Positions 27,171 through 35,911 are shown, counted from the stretch's first letter. The stretch is DNA of 64,000 nt from Polyangiaceae bacterium (GCA_016719945.1 JADJYE010000013.1:1-64000), one strand, 5' to 3'. The notes: generated from the letters alone by a model not told the origin. Numbers and translations: made by a program.

Positions 27171-28374
27171 GGTGAGCTCCTGGGTGTCGAGTGGGCGCGC
27201 TCGCGCCGATCTCTTCGTCGCTGAGCACGCAGGACGGATCCGGGGCCCAGCGGTCGCCATAGGCTGCCTCCGCGCGCTCTCGGTGCGAGCCGCGGCACAG
27301 CGCGCGATCCGAGCAGCCGGCGCAGCGCCCGGTGAGCCGCTCTTCGCGCGTTCGCAGCTCGCCGAGCAGGGGATGGTCGAGGACCTCGGCGAGCGGCTGC
27401 AACGGCAGCCGACCGAGCCGCTCACTCTGCCAGAACTGGTCGGGGTGAACCCCGCCCTTGTGATCGATGTTGAGCAGCTTCTCGCCCGCCGAGTTTCCCG
27501 CGCGTCGCTCGAGCATCGCGCGGACCTTGGCGGCGGCCGGCTCCCCGAAGCGTCGGGCGGTGAAGCGGACGAAGAGCCCGCCAGCGGAGTCGTTCCCCCC
27601 GGTGACGATGCGCAGCGGGTGGCGCTCGCTGGCGAGCTCGACCGCTCGCTCGAAGAGCCACGTGAGTGAGGCGCGCGTCTGCTCTCGGGTGAGGTCGTCT
27701 CCCATCATGCGCAGCCCGCGCCCCGCGTAGACCAGGTGAGAGACATAGAAGCGATCGGCCCGCTCCGCCGCGAGCGCGAGCATGGGAGCCAGCGCGTCGA
27801 GGTTCTTTCGGGTCAGGGTCGTGCGCAGCCCGGTGCGCAGCCCTGCGGCGCGCAGGTGCGCGAGCGCCTGCACGGCCAGGTCGAAGCCGCCCTCGAGGCC
27901 GCGGTAGGCGTCGTTGAGCTCCCGCGGGCCGTCGATGCTGATGCCGACGTAAGACACCCCGAGCCCTGCGAGCCGCGCGGCGACGCCCTCGTCGATCAAC
28001 ACGCCGTTGGTCGACAGCTGGACGGAGAGCCCGCGGCCCCGAGCGTGGGCGATGAGCTCGAACACGTCTGCGCGAAGGAGCGGCTCGCCCCCGCTCACGA
28101 TCAGGGTCGTGACGCCCGCGCCCGCCAGCTGGTCGATGACGCGCAGGCAGGCGCTGGTGTCGAGGTCGCCGGGCGAGGGCTTCGTGCCCGCCGCCACATA
28201 GCAGTGGGGACAGGTCATGTTGCAATGGCGGCAGATGTTCCACACCACCACCGTGCCGGACAGGTCTCCGCGCTCCCGCGGGCCGCGCGCGTAGCGCAGC
28301 GGGCTCTCGAGAGCGGTGGCGCGCTCGGGTGCTTCGCCCATCGCCAGGCGAACGAGATCGGAGACCATCAGCAT
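27157..28374 (-). CDS. nirJ: NirJ, radical SAM heme d1 biosynthesis protein
   Basis: 405 residues from the ATG at 28374. The radical SAM motif CNMTCPHC follows NICRH near residue 50, and IVSGGEPLLRADVFE is the SAM-binding segment. The C-terminal auxiliary cluster region has CAGCSDRALCRGSHRER and a later Cys. NirJ removes the propionates and installs the precursor oxo groups of heme d1. The start lies eight bases after the nirS stop and the end overlaps nirF. Confidence 0.92.
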   Translation of the reverse strand: MLMVSDLVRLAMGEAPERATALESPLRYARGPRERGDLSGTVVVWNICRHCNMTCPHCYVAAGTKPSPGDLDTSACLRVIDQLAGAGVTTLIVSGGEPLLRADVFELIAHARGRGLSVQLSTNGVLIDEGVAARLAGLGVSYVGISIDGPRELNDAYRGLEGGFDLAVQALAHLRAAGLRTGLRTTLTRKNLDALAPMLALAAERADRFYVSHLVYAGRGLRMMGDDLTREQTRASLTWLFERAVELASERHPLRIVTGGNDSAGGLFVRFTARRFGEPAAAKVRAMLERRAGNSAGEKLLNIDHKGGVHPDQFWQSERLGRLPLQPLAEVLDHPLLGELRTREERLTGRCAGCSDRALCRGSHRERAEAAYGDRWAPDPSCVLSDEEIGASAPTRHPGAHHVQA

Positions 28375-28382
28375 GGCGGGCC

Positions 28383-30320
28383 TCAGTAGACGTCGTGCGC
28401 GGTGTTGTAGACGTTGAATTTGCCCGTGGGCGTCACCATCCAGTCGCCCTTGATGCGGGCCTTCTCGGTCAGGGTCTTGTCGTCGTAGACGACCAGCTCG
28501 CCGGCCCTGTCCCACAGGCTGACCCAGACCTCCTCGCCGTTCTTGTCGTATTCGAAGTGCACCATTCGGCCGCGGTCGGTCGGGGCCCAGCACTTCTCGA
28601 TCTTCGCGTCCTTCTTCGAATAGACGCAGATCTGACGCGGGCCCTTCTCGTCGGCCGAGAGCGGCGAGTCGGTCCACACCCAGGGGGACTTGTCGTGGGT
28701 CTTGAGGAACAGGCCACCGGCCGCCGGCAGGTCGACCTTGCGGACGATCTTCCAGGCGTGCTCGGGCGATTTCTCTGGGTCGGCGCCGTAGATGGTGAGC
28801 TTGCCCTCCCCGATGTGGGTGGTCGCGTTGACCCAGCCGAACTTCGGGTCGAGCCAGTTCGCGCCTCGCCCGGGGTGCGGCTTACTCCCTGTCTCGATCA
28901 GCGCGACCGTCTCCTTCTTCTTCACGTCGACGACGGCCATCTTGTTCTGCATGTTCGCCGCGACGAGCAGGTACTTCTTGTAATGGTCCCAGCCGCCGTC
29001 ATGCAGGAAGCGATCGGCCGCGACCTTCTTGACCATCGGGAAGTCGGGCTTCGAGTAGTCGACGAACCCGACGAAGCCGCTCTCCTTGAGGTTGATCGCC
29101 CACAGCGGCTCGTCGTGCAGCGCGTAGATGCCGGCGACGCGGACCTCCTTGAGCTGCTCCTTGGTGTCATAGGTCTCGCCGAGCACGCTCGTGACGCTCT
29201 TCGGCTCGAGCGTGGCGCCGTCGTAGACGACGTATTGCGGCGGCCAGTAGCAGCCCTCGATGACCAGCTTGTCCTCCCAGCCCGGCGCCTTGCTGCCGTC
29301 GACGCTGCGCGCGTCGAAGCACCCCTGGACCTGCGCGACGACCGTGGGGGTCTCGGTCCACAGATCGATCATGGTGATCTTGCCGTCGCGGCCGACGGCG
29401 AGGAAGTAGCGGCCGGTCGACGAGGCGCGCAGGATGTGCACGGCGAAGCCCGTGTTGATGAGGGCGACCTGCTCCTTGGTGTCGCCGTCGATGATCGCGA
29501 CCTTGCCGGCGTCGCGCAGGATCACGCCGAAGTAGTTCTCCCAGTTGCGCTTCGTCTCCGGCTTCTTCGGTCGCTTGTCCGGGGGAACGAGGACCTTCCA
29601 GCTGCCCTTGATCTTCTCGAGGGGCAGCTCGGGCGGAGCTGGCGGGTCCATCTGGACGTAGGTGGCCATCAGCGCGATCTGGTCGGCGGTGAGCACACCC
29701 TCGCGGCCCCACGCGGGCATGCCGCCGGGCGTCCCGTTGGTGAGGATGGTGCGCAGGTTGGCGCCGCCGATCTTCTTCGTGCGCTCGGGCTGGATGTTCG
29801 GGCCCGTCGCCCCGGCGCGGAGCGTCCCGTGGCAGCCGGCGCAGCGGTCGAAGTAGATGCCCTTGGCCTGGTCGAACTTGTCCCCCGTGAGCGCGACCAC
29901 CTCCTCTACGGCAGAGCCGCCCTTCGCGCTCTCCGCGTCGATGTAGGCGAGCACCGCCTCGATCTGCATCTCGTTGAGGTTGGGGTTCGGCATGGGGACG
30001 TTCTTGAACTTCGCCATGAGCTCCTTGCCCACGGCGTCGTTCTGACCCATGCCGATCGGGTCTTTCATCCACTTGGTCAGCCAGACCTTGTCGCGTCGCT
30101 TGGACACGTCCTTCAGGTCGGGCCCGGTGCGGTCGCCGCCGCCGATCGAGTGGCAGGCGACGCACGTCTGATCGAACAGGGCCTTGCCGTCCGTGGTAGC
30201 CGCCTCGGGTGCTGGCGCCGCGGTGGTCCCCGAGGGCTTCGTGCGCTCCTTCGGGTCGGGCATGCAGCCGAAAAGTGTGGTCGCCGTGAGGGCGAACATT
30301 CCAAGGGCGATGCATCGCAT
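28383..30320 (-). CDS. nirS: Cytochrome cd1 nitrite reductase, lipoprotein with an extra cytochrome c domain
   Basis: 645 residues, against about 570 for typical NirS. It reduces nitrite to NO in the periplasm. The ATG at 30320 follows AGGAGGA. The signal peptide ends in a lipobox (TATTLFGC), so the enzyme is probably lipid-anchored. A first cytochrome c domain (CVACH near residue 53) is followed by the normal NirS cytochrome domain (CAGCH near 147, GTPGGMPAWG) and the d1 eight-bladed propeller (SWKVLVPPDKRP, DRFLHDGGWD with a distal-pocket His, TPTGKFNVYNTAHDVY at the end). The extra domain resembles a fused NirM/NirC electron donor. Confidence 0.96.
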   Translation of the reverse strand: MRCIALGMFALTATTLFGCMPDPKERTKPSGTTAAPAPEAATTDGKALFDQTCVACHSIGGGDRTGPDLKDVSKRRDKVWLTKWMKDPIGMGQNDAVGKELMAKFKNVPMPNPNLNEMQIEAVLAYIDAESAKGGSAVEEVVALTGDKFDQAKGIYFDRCAGCHGTLRAGATGPNIQPERTKKIGGANLRTILTNGTPGGMPAWGREGVLTADQIALMATYVQMDPPAPPELPLEKIKGSWKVLVPPDKRPKKPETKRNWENYFGVILRDAGKVAIIDGDTKEQVALINTGFAVHILRASSTGRYFLAVGRDGKITMIDLWTETPTVVAQVQGCFDARSVDGSKAPGWEDKLVIEGCYWPPQYVVYDGATLEPKSVTSVLGETYDTKEQLKEVRVAGIYALHDEPLWAINLKESGFVGFVDYSKPDFPMVKKVAADRFLHDGGWDHYKKYLLVAANMQNKMAVVDVKKKETVALIETGSKPHPGRGANWLDPKFGWVNATTHIGEGKLTIYGADPEKSPEHAWKIVRKVDLPAAGGLFLKTHDKSPWVWTDSPLSADEKGPRQICVYSKKDAKIEKCWAPTDRGRMVHFEYDKNGEEVWVSLWDRAGELVVYDDKTLTEKARIKGDWMVTPTGKFNVYNTAHDVY

Positions 30321-30391
30321 CAGCGAATCCTCCTGGGCGGCCGCGAGGCGACCGCTCCAGGGCACTATGGGCCTCGCCCCATGGGGAGGCG

Positions 30392-30405
30392 CTGATCTGG
30401 ATCAT
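30392..30405. promoter_or_regulatory. FNR/DNR-type box ahead of nirS
   Basis: CTGATCTGGATCAT contains TGAT-N4-ATCA, centred about 78 bases upstream of the nirS start. Its 12-base core equals the norC-promoter core read on the other strand. It is in the 145-base gap separating the denitrification operon from the prenyltransferase operon, which supports an independent promoter for nirS. Confidence 0.7.
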
Positions 30406-30465
30406 GGCGGCGCGGAATCCAGCCGTGGCGCGCGCGCCGACGCTCGCCGCGCCGAGCGAGCCGCG

Positions 30466-31395
30466 TCAGCCGGCCTTGATCGCCTGGAGCCGCTCCTTCA
30501 AGAACGTCCCCGCCGTGATCGCGGTCATCGCGGGGCCGTCCCAACCGGCCGCCGGTGGCATCGGCTCGAGCAGCACGTCGGGGCGCGGGTGCGTGAAGAA
30601 GGGGATCGAGTAGCGCGAGACGTTGGGCCCGCTCGGGTTCGAGACGCGGTGGGGCGTCGAGCGGATGCGGCCGTGCGTCAGGCGCTGGAGCATGTCGCCG
30701 GCGTTGATGACGAGCTGCCCGCGCAGCGAGCGCACCGGCATCCACGAGCCGTCCTTGCGCTTGAGCTCGAGGCCGCCGGTCGTGCCTTCGGCGAGCAACG
30801 TGATGAGGTTGATGTCCTCGTGCGCTCCGGCCCTCACGGCTCCTGGGGCGGCGTCGCCCGGCACCGGCGGGTAGTGGATCAGCCTGAGGACGCTGTCGCC
30901 GCCGTCGATCATCGCGGACAGGTGCTCTGGCGGCAGCCCGAGGGCGCTGCCCAGGGCGCCGAGCAGCGCGCGGGCGGTCGCCTCGAGGTCGCGGTACAGC
31001 GCGGTGAGCTCCTCGCGGAAGCCGGAGATGCTCGCGGGCCACACGTTCGGCGAGAGGGCCGAGCCTGCCGCGGGCCGGTCCTGACCGACGTGGAAGAACT
31101 CTTTCAGGTCGGGCACGGCCGCGCCCACCGCGCGCTCGCCACCGAACGGCACGTAGCCGCGGTTGCCGTCGCTCTCAGGCACGATCAGCGTGCGCTTGTC
31201 CGCCTCGGGTTGGGCGAAGAACGCCTCGCACAGCTCGAAGGCGCGCGCGATCCGCGCAGGGGCGATCGGGTGCTCGGCGACGACGCCGAAGCCGTACGTG
31301 ACGAGACCGTCTACGAAGGCTCGCGCGAAGGCGTCGCGCTCGCCCTCGTCGCCAGCGAGCTGGCGGAAGTCGACCACCGGCAGCACGTCGCTCAT
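30466..31395 (-). CDS. 2-oxoglutarate/Fe(II) oxygenase of the isopenicillin N synthase family
   Basis: 309 residues. N-terminal DIOX_N-like part (LPVVDFRQLAGDE) and a C-terminal jelly roll. The iron facial triad is visible as AHEDINLIT (His and Asp) and STPHRVSNP (distal His); the Arg of RYSIPFF is the likely 2-oxoglutarate anchor. This superfamily hydroxylates, desaturates or cyclises small molecules. It is the last gene of the five-gene minus-strand block containing a prenyltransferase and two FAD oxidases, so tailoring of a prenylated product is inferred. Substrate unknown. Confidence 0.85.
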   Translation of the reverse strand: MSDVLPVVDFRQLAGDEGERDAFARAFVDGLVTYGFGVVAEHPIAPARIARAFELCEAFFAQPEADKRTLIVPESDGNRGYVPFGGERAVGAAVPDLKEFFHVGQDRPAAGSALSPNVWPASISGFREELTALYRDLEATARALLGALGSALGLPPEHLSAMIDGGDSVLRLIHYPPVPGDAAPGAVRAGAHEDINLITLLAEGTTGGLELKRKDGSWMPVRSLRGQLVINAGDMLQRLTHGRIRSTPHRVSNPSGPNVSRYSIPFFTHPRPDVLLEPMPPAAGWDGPAMTAITAGTFLKERLQAIKAG

Positions 31396-31414
31396 CGGGG
31401 GCGCACCGCGCGGC

Positions 31415-31909
31415 TCAGGGGAAGCGCTCGCGGTGCAGCGTGCGGAGCGCTTGGACGACGGACGCGATCTCCTCCGCCGTCTCGTGCCGACCTTGCTTCT
31501 CGAGCATCTGCGAATGGAAGCGCGTGGCCTCGTTCACGCTACTGCAGATGTTGAGCCTGAAGACAGGACGCGCGAGCGCCATCACCCCCGCCATCACGGC
31601 CCGCACCGAGGCCGCCTTGAACCCGGCGCCCTCGTGGATGAGCGTCCCGTGGGAGACGTCCTTCAGGCGGAGATACTCCTGGAACGCAGCTCGGGCCTCG
31701 TTGTCCGGAGGGACGGACTCCTGCTCGACGACCTGGCAGACCCCGATCCCGCCCGGGCTCTGGACCGCGAGGGTCTTCATCGCGGCGGTCGCTCGGCGAA
31801 AGGCGGCTCCCACGGTACGGCGCCTCCAGATCATGAAGAGCATGTTGGGCGCAGTGGCGACCACGTGGTCCTCGTCGATTTCGACAACGTCGTATGGCAG
31901 CTTCGTCAC
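31415..31909 (-). CDS. STAS-like conserved protein of the prenyltransferase operon
   Basis: 164 residues from a GTG. I do not recognise a precise family. The pattern resembles STAS/SpoIIAA-like proteins frequent in myxobacteria: a strand pair with NMLFMIWRRRT, a helix, GGIGVCQVVEQE, and then EGAGFKAASVRAVMAGVMAL. There is no signal peptide or metal motif. A 14-base sequence 39-52 bases upstream of the start (31948-31961) is repeated immediately ahead of the HDO-oxidase gene. Role in the cluster unknown. Confidence 0.6.
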   Translation of the reverse strand: MTKLPYDVVEIDEDHVVATAPNMLFMIWRRRTVGAAFRRATAAMKTLAVQSPGGIGVCQVVEQESVPPDNEARAAFQEYLRLKDVSHGTLIHEGAGFKAASVRAVMAGVMALARPVFRLNICSSVNEATRFHSQMLEKQGRHETAEEIASVVQALRTLHRERFP

Positions 31910-32017
31910 CTTGGCCTCGGTGAAACGCTCGCCCGCGCTCCGTGCGGGCGAATGTCCTCAGGAAAGCCACGGTAGCTCGCGGCGAGGCTCCTCTTCAACC
32001 ATTGTCATGACGGGTGC

Positions 32018-34045
32018 TCACGAGCGGACGTGAAGCTTGCCGAGACGTGACTCGAACAGCGCCGCAGGGTCGTAGCGGAGGTCGGCTTCGCAGAGCTCCG
32101 CGTACGCTGCACCGTAGTGCCTGCGCCAATCTTCCGGTCCGGGCTCGAACAGCCACCCCGAGCCGTAGCGCTTGCCTCCTGCTTCGATGCACGACGCGTG
32201 GACCGCGCGCAGGGCCGCGACCGCCGCGTCAAGGCAGGCCTCCGGGATGACGGCAGGGAGCACTGCGAACCCGACGGCTGGGCCTTCGTCGGGAAACGCC
32301 ACGCTGCGGGGTCGATCGGTGTCTGCGAACAGCAGGATGCGGTGCCCGTCGCCGAAGAATGGGGGGAGCCTCTCGAGCGCGCCCCGGATCGCCGACGAGG
32401 CCGTCGAGCTTGGCAGGATGACCTCGAACCACGGGTGCCGCCCGGCCCACGCGCCTGTCGCCCGCATGAACGCGTGTCGCTGCTCGTACCGCGACGCGTG
32501 CCCCAGGATGCCGTCTTCGTCCGAGTACAGGACCGAGCCCGCGAGGCCGTCAGAGATGACGGGATGGGCCGGTCCCTCTGGCTCGGCCTCCACCCCGACG
32601 TGAAGGCAGAACGACCAATCGATGTGAGGTCGCCGGAGATCGTCGATGGCACGCAGCCCCACGACGGGCCCGTGGCACGAGAGCTCGAGGTGCGCGACCG
32701 ACGGGTTCGACTGCAGCCGCCACGCGTCGGCCAGCAACCCGTCGAGGTCGCTGTATCGAGCCACGACCGTTCGCACGCGCGGAGCCGCGGACCTCAGTTG
32801 AAGCTCGACCTCCGCGATCACGCCGACGCGCCCAAGCCCGCCAAACACGGCGTCGAACAGCGCGCGCTCCTCTCGAGGGCCGCAGCGGACTGGCTCGCCG
32901 CTGCCGGTCACGACCGTCGCGCCCGCGACGTGGCTCGCCACGATTCCGAAGCGATGGCTCGACGAGCCGAACCCGCCCGCTGACAGGGTGCCGCCGACGG
33001 TGAGGTCGAGGTTCAAGGGCATGACGGGAGGCAAGAGCCCGAGCGGCGCTGTGCGAGCCGCGATCGCGCGCCACGAGGCGCCGGGCCCGACGCGGATCGT
33101 GCGTCGCGTGAGGTCGGGCTCGCCGACCGTGGCGAGCCGGCCAAGCTCGAGCGTCAGCCCGGAGCTCGCGACCGATTGCCCGCTCTGTCCGAGCCCACCG
33201 CCGCGAGGCGTGAGCTTGACGCTCCGCGCCCGGGCTTCGCGGACGACCGCCGCGAGCTCGCTCACGTCCCGCGGCCGAACGACGCCGCGCGGGTTGCCTC
33301 GGACCATGTGGCCGAAGTCCTCGCGCGCGGCGGTGAGCGCCTCGGGCGACGCGTCGATCGCGACGCCGCCGATCTCACCCGGGGCCACCGCCGCCGCCAT
33401 GGCCGTGACCAGGTCGTCCGCGAGCGTCCTCATGCGAGCGAAGGTCGCGCGCACCGCGTCGACTGCCTCGTCACGCACCGCGCCGTCGAGCGGGATCGCC
33501 GCGAGGCGAGCCTGGCTCGTCGACTCGAACACCTCGTGCTCCGCCTCTACCTGCTGGTGGCTGCGCGCGAAGTAGCGCAGGTCCGCCGCTCTGCCCAGGC
33601 GCTCGAGGAAGCCGATCATGCGCCCGAAGAACTCTGCGCCCACTCCCTCGAGCGCGAGCGCCACGGCCAGGCGGACGCGGTCGTCGCTGGCGCCGATCGC
33701 GGTCGCGACGTGGCCGTAGCCGACGTCACGAGCCAGCCGGTGCTCTTCGCTGAACAGCCAGCGGATATCGAACGGGATCCCGAGCCGCTCGAGATCTTGC
33801 AGGTACCAGAGGTCGTGCCCCTTGTCCTCGTCCCAATGCGTTTTGGTCAGCTCGCTGATCTCGCGATCGGTGCAGCGCTGGTGGACGAGGCGAAGCACGT
33901 CCTGGAACGCGAGCACGAAGAAGCCGAGGCGCGGGATCATCGCGCGCGCCTGTTCGAACGTGCCCGAACCCTCGAGCCGCCTCAAGAAAGGGTGCGCGGC
34001 GAGGGACTGTCGCTGGAGCGCGATTTCCGTCGTGACAGCATGCAT
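32018..34045 (-). CDS. Fusion of a heme-oxygenase-like diiron domain and an FAD-linked oxidase
   Basis: 675 residues. Residues 1-220 form an HDO (Haem_oxygenas_2-like) helical domain with a plausible full diiron ligand set: Glu73 and His77 in HWDEDKGH, Glu133 in ALALEGVG, and H-x3-E-x2-H at 163-170 (HQQVEAEH). Residues 240-675 are an FAD-linked oxidase of the VAO/PCMH type with a cytokinin-dehydrogenase-like C-terminal domain (HPWFEVILPSST). The loop that usually carries a covalent FAD His reads GGGLGQSGQS, so covalent flavin by His is unlikely. HDO enzymes cleave C-C bonds or N-oxygenate. The ATG follows GAGGA at suitable spacing. Substrate unknown. Confidence 0.82.
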   Translation of the reverse strand: MHAVTTEIALQRQSLAAHPFLRRLEGSGTFEQARAMIPRLGFFVLAFQDVLRLVHQRCTDREISELTKTHWDEDKGHDLWYLQDLERLGIPFDIRWLFSEEHRLARDVGYGHVATAIGASDDRVRLAVALALEGVGAEFFGRMIGFLERLGRAADLRYFARSHQQVEAEHEVFESTSQARLAAIPLDGAVRDEAVDAVRATFARMRTLADDLVTAMAAAVAPGEIGGVAIDASPEALTAAREDFGHMVRGNPRGVVRPRDVSELAAVVREARARSVKLTPRGGGLGQSGQSVASSGLTLELGRLATVGEPDLTRRTIRVGPGASWRAIAARTAPLGLLPPVMPLNLDLTVGGTLSAGGFGSSSHRFGIVASHVAGATVVTGSGEPVRCGPREERALFDAVFGGLGRVGVIAEVELQLRSAAPRVRTVVARYSDLDGLLADAWRLQSNPSVAHLELSCHGPVVGLRAIDDLRRPHIDWSFCLHVGVEAEPEGPAHPVISDGLAGSVLYSDEDGILGHASRYEQRHAFMRATGAWAGRHPWFEVILPSSTASSAIRGALERLPPFFGDGHRILLFADTDRPRSVAFPDEGPAVGFAVLPAVIPEACLDAAVAALRAVHASCIEAGGKRYGSGWLFEPGPEDWRRHYGAAYAELCEADLRYDPAALFESRLGKLHVRS

Positions 34046-34081
34046 GTGCGAATGTCCTCAGCTCGCGAGCACGTTCGGTCA

Positions 34082-35893
34082 TCAGGGCTGCGTGGCCATC
34101 GGGCGGCTCGCGGGCGGGCCGGCGTCGAGCTCCTCTCGCGGGCGGCCCTCGCGAGCTGGGTCGAACCACGCCGCGTAGAGCGCCGTGAACAGGTCATGGA
34201 ACGCGCAGGCGGCGTCGGCGCCCGCGCGCCACGCGCGCTCGACGCCCTCGGTGGACACCCGATCGAGGATCTCGTCCGCGTTCCGCGGCCGCGGCAGGAG
34301 CGCGATCACCCCGCCAGCCCTCACGCCCATCGCCTTGCGGAGCAGAGGCGTCGCGTGCTCGACGAGCTGCGACCAATACTCGAGCGTGACGAACAGCGCG
34401 CCGAACAGCGCGTCGGGGTCGGGTGAGGACAGGCCCTTCGCCAGCGACGCCGCGAGGCGGCGGGCGGCCGCGGTGACGTCGCGCGCGGCCAGCGGGTCCA
34501 TGACGGTGAGCGCGTCGAGGAAGCCCTGAGCGGCGGAGCGCTCCGGGCGGCCGGAGCCGCACATCTCGAACAGGTAGGTCACCAGCACGGAGCGCTCGAG
34601 CTCCCCGTCGACGCGGTGTGCGGCCGCCGCGAGTAGCCGTGGAAGATCCGCGATCACGCCGGCGCCGAACTGCTCGAGCAGCGATCGTAGCGGCTGCATG
34701 GGCGACTCCTTGCGGCCCAGGCGCTGAACGAGAGGGTCACCCCACAGCGGATCTCGCTCGCGGAACCAAGCGCTCAGCTCGGCGCGGGTGCGCGCTGGCT
34801 CGGGCATCGTCGGCGCAGCCACCGTGTGCGGGCGGTAGACCTCGGGCGGGAAATACGCGGTCACCCGCGGCCTGGGCTCCGCCCAACGAACCGACACGTA
34901 GCTCTGCGCCCCGACGCCCGCCTCGAGCGGTCCGCCTGCGACGGTCTCCATCGCGCGGCGGTAGACCGTGGGGTCGATCTGGTAGCGCTCGAGGCAGCGG
35001 CTCGTGAGCCCTGCGACGGCTCGATCGTCGGCGGCATAGCCGTTGATCGGAAAGTGGGTCGTCGCCTCGGGCGCGGCGCCGCGGACGAGCGACAGGCACG
35101 TCCACGGTGCGCGCCCTTCGAGGATGGGTCGCTGCGCCGCGACCAGCTCGAGCAGCTCGGTGGCGGACCCGGGCCGATAGCCGGGCGAGGCCGACGCTGC
35201 GAGCTCGAGGTCGAGCGCTGTCGACCTGTGGTGTCGACCATAGACCTTGAGGCGCGCGCGGTCGGACCGCGACAGGTCGAGCGAGACGAATTTGAGCTCG
35301 TCGAGCGAGGGGCCGCGCCGGCCGAGCGCCCGGACGAGCATCGGCCACTCCTTGTCGAACCCGAGCCTGCACATCGCCTCCTCGATGGTCGCGCGGGCCA
35401 GCGCGGGACCGCGGGCGTCCGGGTTGAGGTAGATCTTGAAGGAGGTCTCCGTGGGACCGAGCTCGGCGGCCAGCCACACTGCGAAGTGCCCCTCGGGGGC
35501 CTCCGGCGCGAATAGATCCCACACCGACAGGGCGCGACCGAGGTCCACGCCGTAGGTGTCCCTCAGCGCGTACAAGAGCTCGCGGCTGAGCTCGGCGTTG
35601 TTGCGGAGCGAGGGCTGCTCGGCGATCGGCTCGACCATCACGCGCAAGACGGGGCTCGGCGTGAAGGCCACGGAGAACTCGAACGGCGTGCCGTCGTCAC
35701 ACACGTCGGAGGGCCACCTCGGGCCCGCCGAGACCGGCGTGTCCACCGAGGAGCCGAGCATCGCCTCAAGCAGCGAGACGGCCTCGTCCTCGCGACGGCC
35801 CAAGCCGAGCACGTCGCACAGCGCGCGGAGCCGCTGCGCGCCCACAGCCAAGAGCCCCCCCGATGGATCGTCGATGCCTTGCGAGATGTCCAT
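34082..35893 (-). CDS. DMATS-type aromatic prenyltransferase with C-terminal helical extension
   Basis: 603 residues. Residues 1 to about 385 fit the dimethylallyltryptophan synthase (ABBA-fold) family. DGTPFEFSVAF carries the conserved indole-binding Glu (Glu72), then LRVMVEPIAEQP, TSFKIYLNP, FVSLDLSRSDRARLKVYG, HFPINGYAADD and VSVRWAEPRPRVTAYF supply the repeated strand motifs with Lys/Arg/Tyr that shield the diphosphate. Residues ~395-590 are a helix-rich domain I do not recognise (YLFEMCGSG, LEYWSQLVEHATPLL, FHDLFTALYAAWFD). It transfers a prenyl group to an aromatic acceptor, probably an indole. The ATG follows CAGGAG. The gene starts 18 bases after the FAD oxidase gene. Confidence 0.85.
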   Translation of the reverse strand: MDISQGIDDPSGGLLAVGAQRLRALCDVLGLGRREDEAVSLLEAMLGSSVDTPVSAGPRWPSDVCDDGTPFEFSVAFTPSPVLRVMVEPIAEQPSLRNNAELSRELLYALRDTYGVDLGRALSVWDLFAPEAPEGHFAVWLAAELGPTETSFKIYLNPDARGPALARATIEEAMCRLGFDKEWPMLVRALGRRGPSLDELKFVSLDLSRSDRARLKVYGRHHRSTALDLELAASASPGYRPGSATELLELVAAQRPILEGRAPWTCLSLVRGAAPEATTHFPINGYAADDRAVAGLTSRCLERYQIDPTVYRRAMETVAGGPLEAGVGAQSYVSVRWAEPRPRVTAYFPPEVYRPHTVAAPTMPEPARTRAELSAWFRERDPLWGDPLVQRLGRKESPMQPLRSLLEQFGAGVIADLPRLLAAAAHRVDGELERSVLVTYLFEMCGSGRPERSAAQGFLDALTVMDPLAARDVTAAARRLAASLAKGLSSPDPDALFGALFVTLEYWSQLVEHATPLLRKAMGVRAGGVIALLPRPRNADEILDRVSTEGVERAWRAGADAACAFHDLFTALYAAWFDPAREGRPREELDAGPPASRPMATQP

Positions 35894-35911
35894 GATGCGA
35901 TGCGCTCCTGC

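Noticed and set aside
28329..30395. 688-codon plus-strand open frame opposite nirS
   Set aside because: NirS is unambiguous on the minus strand; the shadow has only biased composition.
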